Below, piece by piece: positions 56,306-64,000 of a stretch of 64,000 nt of DNA. The translations under genes were made by a program, and so were the position numbers. The notes under the pieces are model-generated. The model saw only the letters and a program-made list of their open reading frames with translations, ran no database searches and was not told where the DNA came from. This stretch comes from Crenothrix sp. D3 (GTDB taxonomy: Bacteria > Pseudomonadota > Gammaproteobacteria > Methylococcales > Methylomonadaceae): assembly GCA_002134785.1 (NCBI GenBank), contig MBQZ01000029.1, positions 224,567 to 288,566 on the forward strand. The letters are read 5' to 3'. Position 1 is the first letter of the stretch; the number at the start of each line of letters is the position of its first letter.

Positions 56306-58099
56306 ATGTCCAACGATGTTTCACCATTACCCACTTTCCGTGATTTAGCACTGATTGAACCTTTGCTAAAAGCACTTAACGATGTCGGTTATGAAACACC
56401 TTCACCCATTCAAGCCCAAGTTATTCCTTTCATGCTGGAAGGCAAAGACGTTTTAGGGCAAGCACAAACAGGCACAGGAAAAACTGCCGCGTTTGCACTG
56501 CCGATTTTATCGCGCATTGATTTAAAACAAAAAGACCCACAAGTGTTAGTTCTCGCACCGACACGCGAACTCGCCATCCAAGTTGCTGAGGCGTTTCAAC
56601 GCTATGCTGCGCATTTAAAAGGTTTTCATGTGTTGCCGATTTACGGCGGACAAGATTACAGCACGCAATTACGCCAACTAAAACGCGGCGCACACGTTGT
56701 TGTTGGTACACCTGGCCGCGTCATGGATCACATGAGAAAAGGCACGCTCAATCTTAAATCACTTAGCACTTTGGTGTTAGATGAAGCCGATGAAATGCTA
56801 CGCATGGGTTTTATTGATGATGTTGAATGGATATTAGAGCAACTGCCAGAACAACGCCAAATTGCGTTATTTTCGGCAACTATGCCGTCAGTGATTCGCA
56901 AAATCGCGCAACAATATTTGCACGAACCTGAACAAATCACTATTAAAGTAACCACTGCGTCTGCGGAAAATATTCGCCAACGTTTTTGGGTGGTTAGTGG
57001 TGTCCATAAATTGGACGCACTGACACGCATATTGGAAGTGGAAACCTTTGACGGGATGATTATTTTCGTTAGAACTAAAACCGCGACTGTGGAATTGGCT
57101 GAAAAATTAGAAGCGCGTGGTTATTCAGCCGCTGCTATTAACGGTGATATGTCACAAGCTCTACGCGAACGTAGTATTGCCCATTTGAAAAATGGCAAAT
57201 TGGATATTCTGATTGCTACCGACGTTGCGGCGCGTGGTTTAGACGTGGATAGAATCACCCACGTTGTCAATTACGACATTCCTTACGACACTGAGTCTTA
57301 CGTTCATCGTATCGGTCGTACAGGTAGGGCAGGGCGTACAGGTGATGCGATTTTATTTATTGCGCCAAGAGAAAGAAAACTGCTGGGCAATATCGAAAAA
57401 GCGACTAAACAAAAAGTTGAAGAAATGGGCTTGCCGTCTACTGAAGTCATCAACAACAAACGTATTTCTCGCTTTAAACAAAATATTACGGATACTTTAG
57501 CCGCAGAAGAACTGAGCTTTTTTAGTCAACTGATTGAACAGTATCAACAAGAACACAATGTTAGTGCCTTAGAAATTGCATCTGCTTTAGCTAAATTAGC
57601 GCAAGGTGAAACGCCTTTATTGATGCAACCACCGAAAAAAGTCAAAGAAAGCCGTGAAGATAGCCCACGCCGTGACCGTGATGATAGACCATCACGCGAT
57701 AGAGGTGATAGACCTGATCGTGGTGAAAGAGGTGACAGAGAACGCAAACCAAAACGCAGTTTTGGTAGTGATATAGAAATGGAAACATTTCGTATCGAAG
57801 TTGGTCATGCTCATGGTGTAAAACCAGGTAATATTGTTGGTGCAATTGCCAATGAAACAGGCATTGATGGCGATCATATCGCTAGAATCAAAATTTCTGA
57901 CGACTACAGCACGGTTGAGTTGCCTGCGGGTATGCCAAAAGAACTGCTACAAGAATTGAAAAAAATTCGCGTTGCTGGGCAGTTACTGAATATTTCTAAA
58001 ATGGATGGCAGTAAAATAGAAGCGGGCGAGAAAGCACCCGACAAAAGTAAAAAACGTATGAGTTCAACCTCCAGACGTGCTAAACCAAAAGACGAATAG
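56306..58099 (+). CDS. deaD: DEAD-box RNA helicase, DeaD/CsdA type
   Basis: A 597-residue ATP-dependent RNA helicase for ribosome assembly and mRNA structure, often cold-induced. The start is at ATG 56306 (MSNDVSPLPTF). The Q motif (TPSPIQ), motif I (AQTGTGKT), DEAD (VLDEADEML), SAT and HRIGRTGRAGR motifs are present. A charged linker of Arg-Asp repeats (DRDDRPSRDRGDRP, about 475-495) precedes a DbpA-type RNA-binding domain with GHAHGVKPGNIVGAIANETG. A strong terminator follows. The long leader upstream could be a regulatory 5' UTR. Confidence 0.95.
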   Translation: MSNDVSPLPTFRDLALIEPLLKALNDVGYETPSPIQAQVIPFMLEGKDVLGQAQTGTGKTAAFALPILSRIDLKQKDPQVLVLAPTRELAIQVAEAFQRYAAHLKGFHVLPIYGGQDYSTQLRQLKRGAHVVVGTPGRVMDHMRKGTLNLKSLSTLVLDEADEMLRMGFIDDVEWILEQLPEQRQIALFSATMPSVIRKIAQQYLHEPEQITIKVTTASAENIRQRFWVVSGVHKLDALTRILEVETFDGMIIFVRTKTATVELAEKLEARGYSAAAINGDMSQALRERSIAHLKNGKLDILIATDVAARGLDVDRITHVVNYDIPYDTESYVHRIGRTGRAGRTGDAILFIAPRERKLLGNIEKATKQKVEEMGLPSTEVINNKRISRFKQNITDTLAAEELSFFSQLIEQYQQEHNVSALEIASALAKLAQGETPLLMQPPKKVKESREDSPRRDRDDRPSRDRGDRPDRGERGDRERKPKRSFGSDIEMETFRIEVGHAHGVKPGNIVGAIANETGIDGDHIARIKISDDYSTVELPAGMPKELLQELKKIRVAGQLLNISKMDGSKIEAGEKAPDKSKKRMSSTSRRAKPKDE

Positions 58100-58140
58100 A
58101 TTGTAAAGACTTTGCCCACAAGGTCTGTAAGCAATAACGT

Positions 58141-58175
58141 AAAAAGCCTTAGTTGAAACCAACTAAGGCTTTTTT
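58141..58175 (+). terminator. Rho-independent terminator of deaD
   Basis: AAAAAGCCTTAGTTG and CAACTAAGGCTTTTTT form a long perfect stem with a 4-base loop, followed by a T-run. It lies 41 bases after the stop. Confidence 0.92.
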
Positions 58176-58251
58176 GTTGGGCGCAGTAAAACTATAAGAT
58201 GATACCGTTTGTAATGAGCAATACGCTTGTCGAACAGTCGAACCACATTAT

Positions 58252-58372
58252 AGCTAACCGCACACAACCGTTCGCACTGAGCTTGTCGAAGTGTGAATGT
58301 GGTTCGACAAGGCTCTCATGAGCGTAGCCGAATGGCTCACCACGAACGGTATCATTTTATTGTGTGTTAGCT
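58252..58372. mobile_element. 121-bp MITE-like element, inserted in another copy
   Basis: The ends AGCTAACCGCACACAA and TTGTGTGTTAGCT are inverted repeats. The interior has the palindrome TGAGCTTGTCGAAGTGTGAATG with TGGTTCGACAAG and ends CGAACGGTATCATTTTA. No coding capacity. It lies within an older copy in reverse orientation, whose halves are at about 58190-58251 and 58373-58396. Without a transposase it would depend on one in trans. Confidence 0.7.
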
Positions 58373-58421
58373 CTAGCACTTCGACAGGCTCATTTTGCAA
58401 TCAACACAAAGAAGAAGGCTT

Positions 58422-59984
58422 TCAGTGTGCGGGTGCTACTTTGTCCGTTCCCACTTTCTTCAAAAATGGCGTGACGCATAACGAGGCGAAAAAGATAAGC
58501 GCGATAGTTTGAAACAAATTATTGAAGGTCATGACTTCAGCTTCGCGCCACGCGAGGGCAGTGAGTTGTTTTAACGCGGCAGTATCGGGTTCAGCGATTA
58601 AGGCGTTACTTAGGGTTTGCCCTAAACCCACTAATAATTCTTGTGCAGGTGCGGTGGTCGCGGTGACTGATTCACGCAAGTTCGCATAATGGAGTTTTGT
58701 TAAATATTGCATTTGTGTATTGGCAACAGCCAAGCCGATTGCACCGCCTAAATTACGCATTAAATTGTATAAACCACTGGCGTTTTTGACTTCTGCAATC
58801 GGTAATAAGCCCAGTGTTAGCGTGTTAATCGGTAAAAAACACAGCATCAACGCACCACCGCGTATGGCCTGCGGCACGAAAAATTCCCAGTAACCTGATT
58901 CAGCGGTGAGTTGTCCATTTAGCCATGAACCCAAAGAAAATAAGCCAAAGCCTAAACACATCATTAAGCGCAAATCTATTTTCTTTTCTAACGGCCCTGC
59001 AACAAATGCCGACACCAATTGAAATAAGCCCACCACCATTAAATAATAACCAATTTGTAAGCTGTTTAAGCCTTTGACACTGCCTAAATAAATCGGTGTT
59101 AAATAAATAATGGTGTACATCCCCACACCGAGTACAAAGCTATAGCCACAGCCGACCGCGAAATTACGATTTTTAAAGGCGCGTAAATCAATAATAGGAT
59201 GTGGCGTGGTTAATTCCCACCAAAACATAATTGTGCCGCTGATGGCAGCGATTATTGCCAATGTTAAAATTACATCATCTTCAAGCCATTGATCTTTCGC
59301 ACCCTCTTCCAGCACAAACTGCATACAGCCCAAGAAAATAGCAATTAAACCAATGCCAATAAAATCTATTTTTTGTAACAATGTCCATTCTGGTTGATCG
59401 AGGTCTAAGAATCGCCATACAAACACGCACACTAAAAACCCTGGAATAACATTGATTAAAAACAATAATTGCCAGCTGTAGGAATCGGTTAAATAACCGC
59501 CCAATACAGGTCCTATAGTGGGAGCCATTGTGACAATTAAGCCCAATACGATGGTCATGGGTGTTTGTAAGCGGGGTGGAAATAACATAAAAATGACGGT
59601 GAAGGTCATGGGAATCATCGCGCCACCGAGAAAACCCTGTATACAGCGAAACACAATCATCGAGGGTAAATTCCAAGCAAACGCACACGCTAAACTTGCC
59701 AGTGTAAAGCCACCTACCGATAACACGAATAGATAACGGGTAGAAAATACCCGTCCTAGCCAGCCTGATAGCGGAATAATAATAACTTCAGCGATTAAAT
59801 AAGAGGTTTGCACCCACGCAATTTCTTCTTGCGTGGCGGATAGCCCCGCTTGAATTTCTGACAGTGAACTAGCGACAATTTGAATATCCAGCACTGCCAT
59901 GAAGACACCAATCGCCATGCTGAAAAATCCAATCCACTCGCCTGTGGTGAGAATTCTTTCACCGTTTTCATTTACCGCTGTCAT
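58422..59984 (-). CDS. DHA2-type MFS drug exporter, EmrB-like
   Basis: A 520-residue inner-membrane protein with about 14 membrane helices, the size and number of the DHA2/EmrB group. The N-terminal GWLGRVFSTRYLF lies at the loop 2-3 motif, followed by FRCIQGFLGGAMIPM. It probably exports hydrophobic toxic compounds by proton antiport. The start overlaps the stop of the adaptor gene (ATGA). Together with the adaptor and the TolC-like protein it would form a tripartite pump. The 3' end meets the repeat block at 58.4 kb. Confidence 0.92.
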   Translation of the reverse strand: MTAVNENGERILTTGEWIGFFSMAIGVFMAVLDIQIVASSLSEIQAGLSATQEEIAWVQTSYLIAEVIIIPLSGWLGRVFSTRYLFVLSVGGFTLASLACAFAWNLPSMIVFRCIQGFLGGAMIPMTFTVIFMLFPPRLQTPMTIVLGLIVTMAPTIGPVLGGYLTDSYSWQLLFLINVIPGFLVCVFVWRFLDLDQPEWTLLQKIDFIGIGLIAIFLGCMQFVLEEGAKDQWLEDDVILTLAIIAAISGTIMFWWELTTPHPIIDLRAFKNRNFAVGCGYSFVLGVGMYTIIYLTPIYLGSVKGLNSLQIGYYLMVVGLFQLVSAFVAGPLEKKIDLRLMMCLGFGLFSLGSWLNGQLTAESGYWEFFVPQAIRGGALMLCFLPINTLTLGLLPIAEVKNASGLYNLMRNLGGAIGLAVANTQMQYLTKLHYANLRESVTATTAPAQELLVGLGQTLSNALIAEPDTAALKQLTALAWREAEVMTFNNLFQTIALIFFASLCVTPFLKKVGTDKVAPAH

Positions 59985-61003
59985 GGATTTTTAACGCGTA
60001 CTTTAACAGTGATGGACAAACCTGATTTTAATAACGCGGTATCAGTATTGGCATCAAACACAATTTTTACAGGTACACGGCGCACGATTTTGGTGAAATT
60101 ACCTGTCGCGTTTTCAGGTGGTAGAATGCTAAATTCTGATCCACTCGCAGGTGAAAAACTGTCTATTTTGCCCGTGAATGTTAAATCAGGATAGGCATCA
60201 ACATGAATGTTTACAGGTTGTCCAATTTTCATATTTTGCAACTGGGTTTCTTTAAAATTGGCTTCTGCCCAAATTTTTCGCACTTCCAGTAAATACGCCA
60301 GCGTCATACCTGCACGCACTTGTGAACCAAGCTGCACGCCACGGTGCGCAATCACACCATCGAATGGCGCGATAATTTTAGTGTGTTCCAGATCAATTTT
60401 TGCCAGCGTCACTTGTGCTTGTGCTTGTTTAACGCGGGCTTCAGCTTCGGCAATGTCGCCATCAAAACTGCTCATTTGTTTTTGTTGTGCGGATACTGTC
60501 GCTTGTGAACCAATCAATTCAGCCGCTGCTTGTTTGGATTCCGCTTGAAGTTTATCCAATGATTGTCGCGGTGCAGAGCCGCGTGCAACTAGGGCATTAA
60601 ATCGCTGTAAATCTTGATTAATTTGTTGGCGTTTCGCTTCAACAGCAGACACCGACGCACCTGCACTAGCGATATGAGATTGTTGGGTATTTTTATCAGC
60701 GCGTAGCCGTTGAATATGCGCCAGTTCTTCGGTAACGTGGGCTTCGGCTTCGGCTAGTTTGGCTTGATAATCACGGTCATCAATCACCGCTAAAACGTCA
60801 CCTTGTTTGACCGCTTGATTATCAGACATTAACAATTGCATGATAGTACCTTGCACCTGTGGCGTGATTAACACCTGATTGGTTTTTAAATACGCATTAT
60901 CCGTGCTTTCGTAATTTTGCCGCTCGACTAACCAGCGAAACAGAAAAAACGCAGCACCCACCACTAACACACCCACGAAAAATACAGTAAACAAACGCTT
61001 CAT
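59981..61003 (-). CDS. EmrA/HlyD-family periplasmic adaptor
   Basis: A 340-residue membrane fusion protein. One N-terminal helix (about 4-25) anchors it, then a split biotinyl-lipoyl fold (GTIMQLLMSDNQAVKQGDVL and APFDGVIAHRGVQLG) is interrupted by a long coiled coil (about 80-200), and a beta-barrel domain follows. It bridges the EmrB-like pump to the outer-membrane channel. The gene starts 12 bases from a perfect palindromic operator. Confidence 0.92.
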   Translation of the reverse strand: MKRLFTVFFVGVLVVGAAFFLFRWLVERQNYESTDNAYLKTNQVLITPQVQGTIMQLLMSDNQAVKQGDVLAVIDDRDYQAKLAEAEAHVTEELAHIQRLRADKNTQQSHIASAGASVSAVEAKRQQINQDLQRFNALVARGSAPRQSLDKLQAESKQAAAELIGSQATVSAQQKQMSSFDGDIAEAEARVKQAQAQVTLAKIDLEHTKIIAPFDGVIAHRGVQLGSQVRAGMTLAYLLEVRKIWAEANFKETQLQNMKIGQPVNIHVDAYPDLTFTGKIDSFSPASGSEFSILPPENATGNFTKIVRRVPVKIVFDANTDTALLKSGLSITVKVRVKNP

Positions 61004-61014
61004 AATGACCTTGA

Positions 61015-61035
61015 TAAACTAAACGGTTTAGTTTA
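61015..61035. promoter_or_regulatory. Palindromic operator for TetR
   Basis: TAAACTAAAC-G-GTTTAGTTTA: a perfect 10-bp inverted repeat with one central base, located in the 73-bp gap between divergent emrA-like and tetR genes. Placement and symmetry fit a TetR-dimer binding site that controls both directions. Confidence 0.8.
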
Positions 61036-61076
61036 TTCTAAATTATCTTATTTATTTAGCAAGTGTTGTTATCAAA

Positions 61077-61688
61077 ATGACTGAATCCATTGAACCGTCA
61101 GTTCCCAAACGGCACGCCATTGTGCAAGCCGCGACGCATCTGTTTTTAACGCATAATTATCGCAGTGTCAGTATGGATAAAATTGCTCACGCCGCGCCTG
61201 TGTCTAAAGCGACCTTATACAATCATTTTACCAGCAAAAATGACTTATTCGCAGCGGTAGTCGGTGAATTATGCAATTCATTATTACAAACCATAACGCT
61301 ATCCGAAGAGGATAATGCAGAGCAGACTTTGCAAAAAATTGCTGCCTCGTTTGTTGAATTGCTGTATTCAGCCGATGGCTTAGCAATGTATCGCTTAGTG
61401 ATTTCTGAAAGCCACGAGTTTCCCGAATTAGGGCAACTCATTTATGACAACGGGGCGCGTTTGGCATTAACGCAATTAGAAACCTATTTACAACAATTGC
61501 AAAACAGCGGGTGCTTTCACATACCCGACACCCGTTTTGCCGCCGATGCGTTTTTTAGTTTATTAAAAGGTGATTTACATTTTCGCTGTTTATTGGGTAT
61601 CCAAGCCGCACCCACCGAGCAGGAAAAAACCGCGCTGTGTGAATCAGCGACCGCGTTTTATTTGCGGGGAATTCTTCATGCTGCGTAA
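61077..61688 (+). CDS. TetR-family transcriptional repressor
   Basis: A 203-residue regulator. The N-terminal helix-turn-helix spans about 13-57, with MDKIAHAAPVSKATLYNHF as recognition region. The C-terminal ligand-binding domain has the layout of the AcrR/TetR_C group. It is divergent from the pump genes across a perfect palindrome and overlaps the TolC-like start by 11 bases, so it most likely represses the whole export set and its own operon. Confidence 0.92.
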   Translation: MTESIEPSVPKRHAIVQAATHLFLTHNYRSVSMDKIAHAAPVSKATLYNHFTSKNDLFAAVVGELCNSLLQTITLSEEDNAEQTLQKIAASFVELLYSADGLAMYRLVISESHEFPELGQLIYDNGARLALTQLETYLQQLQNSGCFHIPDTRFAADAFFSLLKGDLHFRCLLGIQAAPTEQEKTALCESATAFYLRGILHAA

Positions 61689-63075
61689 TGCTCTGGGTAT
61701 AAAGCTAACCGTTAATAAAATGATTACAACACCGTTCGCACTGAGCCTGTCGAAGTGTGAATGTGGTTCGACTGTTCGACAAGCTTACAGCTCACCACGA
61801 ACGGTATCATTTTACTGTACGTTAGGTATAGTCATGGCGTGTTTGTCGTTTGTCAGCAATGCCGAAACCTTAGAAGCCGCGTGGACAATCGCCTTGGAAC
61901 ATAATCATCAAATCAAATCTGCTCAAGCAAATACGGCAGCATCGGAACAACAATTGCAATCAGCACAAGGACAACGCCTGCCAGAATTGAATGTCAACAC
62001 AGGTTATACGCAATACAATCAATCGCCTGCGGCTATCGCCACGTTTAACGGTGAAACCACACAATTTGCAACTGCTCAAGCGGGTAGCGCGAAAGCTCAA
62101 GCAATGGTTAGCGTACCAGTTTATACCAGTGGTCGAATTGACCATTCGATTGATTCTGCAACATCCACTTTAGAAGCGACCCAACAACAACAAGCCAGCA
62201 CTGAACTTAATCTTAAAATGCGTGTAGCAGAAGCCTATATCAACGTATTACGCGCCAAAAGTGCGGTTCAAGTCGCAGACAGTCACGTCGAAAGCCTAGC
62301 CGCCGACAGCAAAGATGTGAATGATCGTTTTGAACAAGGCATTGTTGCCCGCAATGATGTCTTAGCCGCCAGTGTCGCGCTAGCCAATGCCGAACAACAA
62401 CAAATCAAAGTACAGCATCAACTCGATAATGCCAAAACGGCTTACAATCAACTACTGGATCGTAGTTTAACGAATGAAGTGTCTCTGGATAGTCGTTTAC
62501 CCGAACTACTAGCGGGGACATTAGACGAATTAACCCGCACCGCGCTTAAACAACGCCCCGAACTGACCGTATTGAATGCACAAATTGAGGCACTGCAACA
62601 GCAAGCAGCCAGCGTCAACGCCAGCCGTTTACCGCAAGTCAACGTTAATGGCGGCTATCAATATCAGCAAAACCGCTATCAAGCCCACGAAGGTTTATGG
62701 GTCGCAGGTATTAACATGGACTGGAAACTATTTGATGGTAGCTCAGCGCATAAAAGTGATGCGTTAATGAGTCAAGCCATTTCCCTTAAAGAACAACGTG
62801 ATGATTTAACCAGCCTAATGGCAATGCAGGTACGTCAAGCATGGCTAGAAATTGAAGAAACTAAAAAACGCCTAGCCACCGCCGAAAAAACCATTGCCCA
62901 AGCCGATGAAAATCTAAAAGTAGCTACCGACCGTTATCAACAAGGTTTAACCATTCACACCGAAGTCCTCGATGCCGAAAATTTGCGCCTAACCAGCCAC
63001 GATAATCTAAACAACGCGCATTATGATAGCGCGTTAGCACAACTGCATTTACGCCATGCAGTGGGGGTTTTGTAA
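61678..63075 (+). CDS. TolC-family outer membrane channel with repeat insert in signal peptide
   Basis: A TolC-like protein (about 465 residues from ATG 61678) that overlaps the tetR stop. The mature part has the family's two-fold repeat of helices and strands with LEAAWTIALEHNHQIK and LRLTSHDNLNNAHYD. Codons 7 to about 50 come from a 121-bp palindromic repeat flanked by GGTATA on both sides, separated by exactly 129 bases. Removing that block restores a clean leader (MLRNALGIVMACLSFVSNA) and gives 422 residues, a normal size. The present leader is therefore long and partly foreign; initiation could also occur at internal ATG codons (61720, 61833). Function may or may not be kept. Confidence 0.85.
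   Translation: MLRNALGIKLTVNKMITTPFALSLSKCECGSTVRQAYSSPRTVSFYCTLGIVMACLSFVSNAETLEAAWTIALEHNHQIKSAQANTAASEQQLQSAQGQRLPELNVNTGYTQYNQSPAAIATFNGETTQFATAQAGSAKAQAMVSVPVYTSGRIDHSIDSATSTLEATQQQQASTELNLKMRVAEAYINVLRAKSAVQVADSHVESLAADSKDVNDRFEQGIVARNDVLAASVALANAEQQQIKVQHQLDNAKTAYNQLLDRSLTNEVSLDSRLPELLAGTLDELTRTALKQRPELTVLNAQIEALQQQAASVNASRLPQVNVNGGYQYQQNRYQAHEGLWVAGINMDWKLFDGSSAHKSDALMSQAISLKEQRDDLTSLMAMQVRQAWLEIEETKKRLATAEKTIAQADENLKVATDRYQQGLTIHTEVLDAENLRLTSHDNLNNAHYDSALAQLHLRHAVGVL
61703..61824. mobile_element. MITE-like repeat inside the TolC-like gene
   Basis: Starts AGCTAACCGTTAATAAAATGAT and ends ATCATTTTACTGTACGTTA, which are imperfect inverted repeats. The interior matches the 58252-58372 copy (CCGTTCGCACTGAGC, GAAGTGTGAATGTGGTTCGAC, CACCACGAACGGTATC). 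GGTATA is present on both sides (61696-61701 and 61825-61830), consistent with a target duplication. Confidence 0.8.
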
Positions 63076-63235
63076 GAGTATTTTGCACCAATCACTCAGA
63101 CCAGACAAAATTGAGTTCGTCTAATTTCAATTATGTATGGCATTTTTCTTGCCTTTAAAAAGGTAGCGTGTCATTCTCATCATAAGCCGATATACGTTAT
63201 ACGGTGTTTTTTAATAGTTAATTTAAGGTATTTAT

Positions 63236-63505
63236 ATGTTCGAAGTTGTTGTGTTGTTCCTGTTTGTCGCTGCCGCATGGGTTATCCTCCCGTCTTTTTT
63301 TAAACCCCGTGTTGTAGACCACTCAATCTATTTAGAGCAACTAAAAATACCACAAGATTCAGTGCTTAAACGTCATTTCATTGCCCATTTGAAAAGCGAA
63401 ATCGAATCCTCACTATACCCATGCCCAACTGATCCAAAATTACGTCAACGTTATGATGCACAAGTTGCCGCTGAACTAAAAAATCGTTTGGCAAGAGCTA
63501 TATAA
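63236..63505 (+). CDS. Small membrane-anchored protein of unknown function
   Basis: An 89-residue protein with one N-terminal helix (about 4-22), then a charged soluble tail with CPTDPKLRQRYDAQV. A TAAGG site lies 8-10 bases upstream. The charged tail should face the cytoplasm or periplasm depending on topology. I recognise no family. Confidence 0.6.
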   Translation: MFEVVVLFLFVAAAWVILPSFFKPRVVDHSIYLEQLKIPQDSVLKRHFIAHLKSEIESSLYPCPTDPKLRQRYDAQVAAELKNRLARAI

Positions 63506-63822
63506 GACGTATAAAACAGGTTGAGGCTTTCTTGCCTCAATCTCTTATAGCTGGGTGTTTATTGGTTTAACTAGCGTGTTGCTTATACCATTCAGCAAGT
63601 TCACCCCGACTGACTTTACCGTCTGCTAGATTTAAAAACAGGATTTCCTGCTCCTTATCTATTTCAACCTCAAGCTCATAACCATTCTTTTTCAGAAAAA
63701 TAGAAGTTACGCATTGACAGGGCATAAAAGTTTAGAATGGACAGCCCCATTAGTTTTAAAAAAGCCATTTGACCTTGATAAGACACATAACACGACCAAG
63801 CACAGCCCGTTGCAATTTATTG
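63506..63822. other. 317-bp gap with toxin remnant and insertion junction
   Basis: Holds the Doc-like remnant at 63567-63707 and the upstream end of a transposase gene. The small plus frame at 63714-63902 has no family features and overlaps the transposase, so it is not taken as a gene. Confidence 0.6.
63567..63707 (-). pseudogene. C-terminal remnant of a Doc-type (death-on-curing) toxin
   Basis: The minus frame, ending in TAA at 63567-63569, reads SIFLKKNGYELEVE, then ILFLNLADGKVSRGELAEWY. This matches the last 45 residues of Doc family proteins. The N-terminal Fic core with HPFxDGNKR is missing and no start exists; similarity stops near 63707, just where the transposase region begins. No antitoxin gene is seen. 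Confidence 0.72.
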
Positions 63823-64000
63823 ATGTACATTGGTTTTTTATTGAGCGAACCCAAGTATGTCAGTTGTCGTCGGTTGGGAGAAGTGATGAACATTTCGCAT
63901 GATAGCGTGAATCGTTTTTTGAACCGAGAGTCGTATGATGGCGAAGATTTGTTCAATGAAGTCAAGTTGCTACTGAATTTAGAGGGAGGAACATTGAGTT
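63823..64000 (+). CDS. Transposase N-terminal part, runs off the window
   Basis: An open frame from ATG 63823 with no stop before the end. It reads FLLSEPKYVSCRRLGEVM, then ISHDSVNRFLNRESY and EDLFNEVKLLLNLEGGTLS. The layout (a helix-turn-helix start followed by a loop before the first catalytic Asp) resembles IS701/IS4-type transposases, a judgement from memory. Only 59 codons are visible. The upstream end of the element probably lies near 63708, where it cuts off the Doc remnant. Confidence 0.65.
   Translation, partial: MYIGFLLSEPKYVSCRRLGEVMNISHDSVNRFLNRESYDGEDLFNEVKLLLNLEGGTLS

Larger units (their letters stand above)
58100..58421. other. Gene-free stretch: terminator plus nested repeats
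   Basis: 322 bases between deaD and the convergent emrB-like gene. The first part is the deaD terminator; from about 58190 on, it is filled by one palindromic element interrupted by a second. The small plus frame at 58297 lies inside the repeat and is not a gene. Confidence 0.8.

Noticed and set aside
63714..63902. 62-residue plus frame before the transposase
   Set aside because: It overlaps the transposase in another frame and lacks a recognisable domain.

Overview
The window looks like a chromosomal segment of a gammaproteobacterium. The gene set dapA-bamC, fimV-asd, adk, sucAB, purL as one long polypeptide, mltA, mazG, csdA-type helicase and EmrAB/TolC-type export is typical of that class, and many genes read as lipoproteins with a clear lipobox. 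Base composition is moderately AT-rich by eye. The multihaem cytochrome, cis/trans fatty-acid isomerase and aryl-polyene-type genes would suit a sulfur- or methane-oxidising lineage (Thiotrichales or Methylococcales), but I cannot place it more exactly from sequence alone. No rRNA, tRNA or CRISPR array was seen.

Layout. 0-4.7 kb: 3' end of a TPR-methyltransferase, prfA, a lipoprotein and gnd. 4.7-8.5 kb (minus): deacetylase, MMPL exporter and LolA-like carrier, which resemble the export half of an aryl-polyene locus. 8.6-12.5 kb (minus): mltA, mazG, a PfkB kinase, dgkA, gcvH. 12.6-18.3 kb (plus): glutaredoxin, then a five-gene signalling cassette: LRR protein, protein kinase, VWA protein, PP2C phosphatase, MORN protein. 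The middle three match the kinase/VWA/phosphatase (TerY-P type) triad, and the outer two share one N-terminal domain. 18.5-28.2 kb (plus): DUF1289 protein, beta-lactamase-fold protein, cti, two small lipoprotein/membrane groups and an eight-haem TPR cytochrome. 28.4-34.4 kb (plus): dapA, bamC, purL and a small membrane protein. 34.6-36.9 kb: a decayed IS5-type transposase next to an intact IS1595-type element. 37.0-41.7 kb (minus): fimV, asd, adk. 42.1-48.3 kb (plus): CBS protein, sucA, sucB and an Lpd-like gene whose redox-active Cys pair is broken. 48.3-53.6 kb (minus): six-gene biosynthetic block (two ketosynthases, ketoreductase, dehydratase, DUF3261 lipoprotein, FAD oxidoreductase) in aryl-polyene gene order. 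53.9-56.2 kb: orphan gene, a toxin-antitoxin pair, a broken macro-domain gene. 56.3-58.2 kb: DEAD-box helicase. 58.4-63.1 kb: EmrB, EmrA, TetR and TolC-like genes around a perfect palindromic operator. 63.2-64.0 kb: a small membrane protein, a Doc toxin remnant and the start of a transposase that runs off the end.

Two families of short palindromic repeats are scattered between genes. One, about 121 bp with terminal inverted repeats, behaves like a miniature transposable element: one copy sits inside another copy near 58.3 kb, and one has landed in frame inside the signal-peptide region of the TolC-like gene, with a GGTATA duplication on both sides.
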